Shown here piece after piece: positions 24,550 through 24,606 of a DNA stretch of 24,606 nucleotides. The notes under the pieces were generated by a model that did no database searches, was not told the DNA's origin, and saw only the letters and a list, made by a program, of their open reading frames with translations. The first letter of the stretch is position 1, and each line of letters begins with the position of its first letter. Source of the DNA: Anaerolineaceae bacterium (GTDB lineage Bacteria; Chloroflexota; Anaerolineae; Anaerolineales; Anaerolineaceae); contig JAQTMA010000038.1 of the NCBI GenBank assembly GCA_028714615.1, positions 1-24,606 on the forward strand, in the 5' to 3' direction. The position numbers and the translations under genes were made by a program.

Positions 24550-24590
24550 TGGTTTGACCACTAGAATACCATGATTATACGGTCGAACCA
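24550..24590. promoter_or_regulatory. Inverted repeat overlapping the putative promoter of the MoaD-like gene
   Basis: TGGTTTGACC (24550-24559) and GGTCGAACCA (24581-24590) are inverted copies with one mismatch, centred 31 bp apart. Each arm also looks like a short GGT-N3-ACC dyad. They flank or overlap a minus-strand TTGGTT (24591-24586)/TATTCT (24568-24563) pair with 17-bp spacing and an alternative perfect TATAAT (24579-24574). It looks like an operator pair, but no regulator is known. Confidence 0.4.
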
Positions 24591-24606
24591 ACCATTTTAG
24601 GTTATT

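Noticed and set aside
1..24606. tRNA, rRNA, insertion sequence or phage genes
   Set aside because: No cloverleaf, transposase or integrase was recognised on either strand by reading, although tRNA detection by eye is limited.

Overview
The window carries a nearly complete division and cell-wall (dcw) cluster. It is transcribed right to left on the minus strand, from mraZ (about 18.6 kb) down to ftsZ (about 2.4 kb). An nrdR plus class II ribonucleotide reductase unit follows it on the left. On the right is a second minus-strand run of accessory genes. GC content, gene order, a B12-type (NrdJ-like) reductase, a CvpA-like membrane gene between murG and murC, and the style of the ECF sigma/anti-sigma pair suggest a Chloroflexota bacterium of the Anaerolineae type. 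That assignment is inference from gene content, not a database match.

Region 1 (1-2399): the N-terminal 502 residues of a class II ribonucleotide reductase run off the left edge. nrdR lies just upstream of it. Two NrdR-box-like sites 32 bp apart lie upstream of nrdR, so the pair is probably repressed by NrdR when dNTPs are sufficient. A 340-bp non-coding stretch with several stem-loops separates this unit from ftsZ.

Region 2 (2400-18714): in transcription order mraZ, rsmH, an ftsL-like gene, ftsI, a murF-like gene, mraY, murD, ftsW, murG, a cvpA-like gene, murC, murB, ftsQ, ftsA, ftsZ. Many junctions overlap or are a few bases apart, which points to one long operon. It starts at a good sigma-A-type promoter whose early transcribed region holds a three-repeat MraZ box. 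The products make lipid II (MurB, MurC, MurD, MraY, MurG), polymerise and cross-link it at the septum (FtsW, FtsI), and build the divisome (FtsZ, FtsA, FtsQ, FtsL-like). No murE is present, and the murF-like protein has lost its P-loop and other catalytic motifs. MurG has lost the conserved His of its glycine-rich loop and the acceptor-side signature.

Region 3 (18715-24606): a plus-strand half-size EamA transporter, then a minus-strand set. In transcription order this is a MoaD/ThiS-like ubiquitin-fold protein, two paralogous pentapeptide-repeat proteins, an ECF sigma factor, its membrane-bound zinc-binding anti-sigma partner, and an Fpg/Nei-type DNA glycosylase. A good promoter precedes the first pentapeptide gene. 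The pentapeptide, sigma, anti-sigma and glycosylase genes are closely packed and could be one stress-response transcription unit. The best candidates for something undescribed are the pseudoenzyme-like MurF and this pentapeptide/ECF module.
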